From: Dechloromonas sp. TW-R-39-2
GTDB lineage: Bacteria; Pseudomonadota; Gammaproteobacteria; Burkholderiales; Rhodocyclaceae
Length of the DNA: 64,000 nucleotides
Direction of reading: 5' to 3'
NCBI RefSeq assembly: GCF_016864195.1
Contig: NZ_CP045202.1
Location: forward strand, 3,066,001-3,130,000
Below the pieces are notes generated by a model. That model ran no database searches and was not told the origin of the DNA. It saw only the letters and a program-made list of their open reading frames with translations. The stretch's first letter is position 1, and every line of letters begins with the position of its first letter. Below are positions 63,755 to 64,000 of the stretch, piece after piece. The translations under genes and the position numbers were made by a program.

Positions 63755-64000
63755 GATCAAGCCTTACGGGCAATTAGTATCAGTTAGCTTAACGCATTAC
63801 TGCGCTTCCACACCTGACCTATCAACGTCGTGGTCTTCGACGACCCTTCAAGGAGTTCAAGACTCCGGGAAATCTTATCTTAAGGCGAGTTTCACGCTTA
63901 GATGCTTTCAGCGTTTATCTCTTCCGAACATAGCTACCCGGCGATACGACTGGCGTCATAACCGGTACACCAGAGGTTCGTCCACTCCGGTCCTCTCGTA
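63755..64000 (-). rRNA. rrl: 23S ribosomal RNA, 3' end (continues past the window)
   Basis: From about 63755 to the window end the minus strand matches the 3' end of 23S rRNA, including the segment complementary to GGTCGTCGAAGACCACGACG and the final TAACTGATACTAATTGCCCG. The gene runs beyond base 64000. About 97 bases separate it from 5S; no tRNA is seen there. Confidence 0.92.

Overview
The window looks like a chromosomal segment of a betaproteobacterium of the Rhodocyclales (Dechloromonas/Azonexus-like). I infer this from protein style and gene order: murA next to ibaG and the mla genes, and a his cluster running into hinT and tatABC. It comes from reading, not from a database search.

Layout. 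1-2133: the end of a degenerate EAL-domain protein and a CYTH-CHAD protein. 2187-4318: a type IV pilin with a PglL/TfpO-type pilin glycosyltransferase. 4523-14281: a seven-gene minus-strand signalling operon, in transcription order CHASE2-Ser/Thr kinase, PP2C phosphatase, FHA protein, CHASE2-adenylate cyclase, class II cAMP phosphodiesterase, cNMP-binding/rhodanese protein and GAF-HD-GYP protein. 14359-24608: mostly housekeeping genes (ornithine cyclodeaminase family, TerC, sucCD, MATE, paaK, FAH hydrolase, NIF3, a DegS-like protease, a class II amidotransferase). 24609-26793: tatC, tatB, tatA, hinT and hisE.

26798-33829: a roughly 7.0-kb integrative element flanked by 22-bp perfect direct repeats. 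It sits exactly at the 3' end of hisI and separates hisI from hisE. It carries a tyrosine integrase, an AlpA-type regulator, a primase/VapE-type helicase, three unknown proteins and a lipoprotein, with no structural phage genes. This is the gene set of a small P4-like or PICI-like satellite. The insertion rebuilds the hisI end and keeps the hisE ribosome-binding site. A candidate outward promoter in the element could feed hisE-hinT-tatABC.

33794-41857: hisIFAHB, an opposite-strand hisC with a small partner gene, a FlxA-like gene, a split chromate transporter, hisD and short-form hisG. 41902-44694: a TRAP transporter. 44828-51973: a cold-shock gene, murA, ibaG, an ABC-2 exporter and mlaBCADEF; MlaA lacks a lipoprotein cysteine.

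52209-63446: a nine-gene plus-strand operon for a compact MSHA-like/type II secretion-like machine. It has a secretin, TPR protein, MshEN-type ATPase, platform protein, a fused PilM/PilN-like protein, and PilO-like and PilP-like proteins. It ends with two unusual pseudopilins sharing a GRLPCP motif, one with an extension of about 650 residues. 63504-64000: the end of an rRNA operon (5S and the 3' part of 23S) on the minus strand.

The three most interesting parts are the satellite-like element in hisI, the Ser/Thr-kinase/cAMP/c-di-GMP signalling operon, and the mini-secretion system with GRLPCP pseudopilins. The possible c-di-GMP-binding N-terminus of the secretion ATPase could link the last two.
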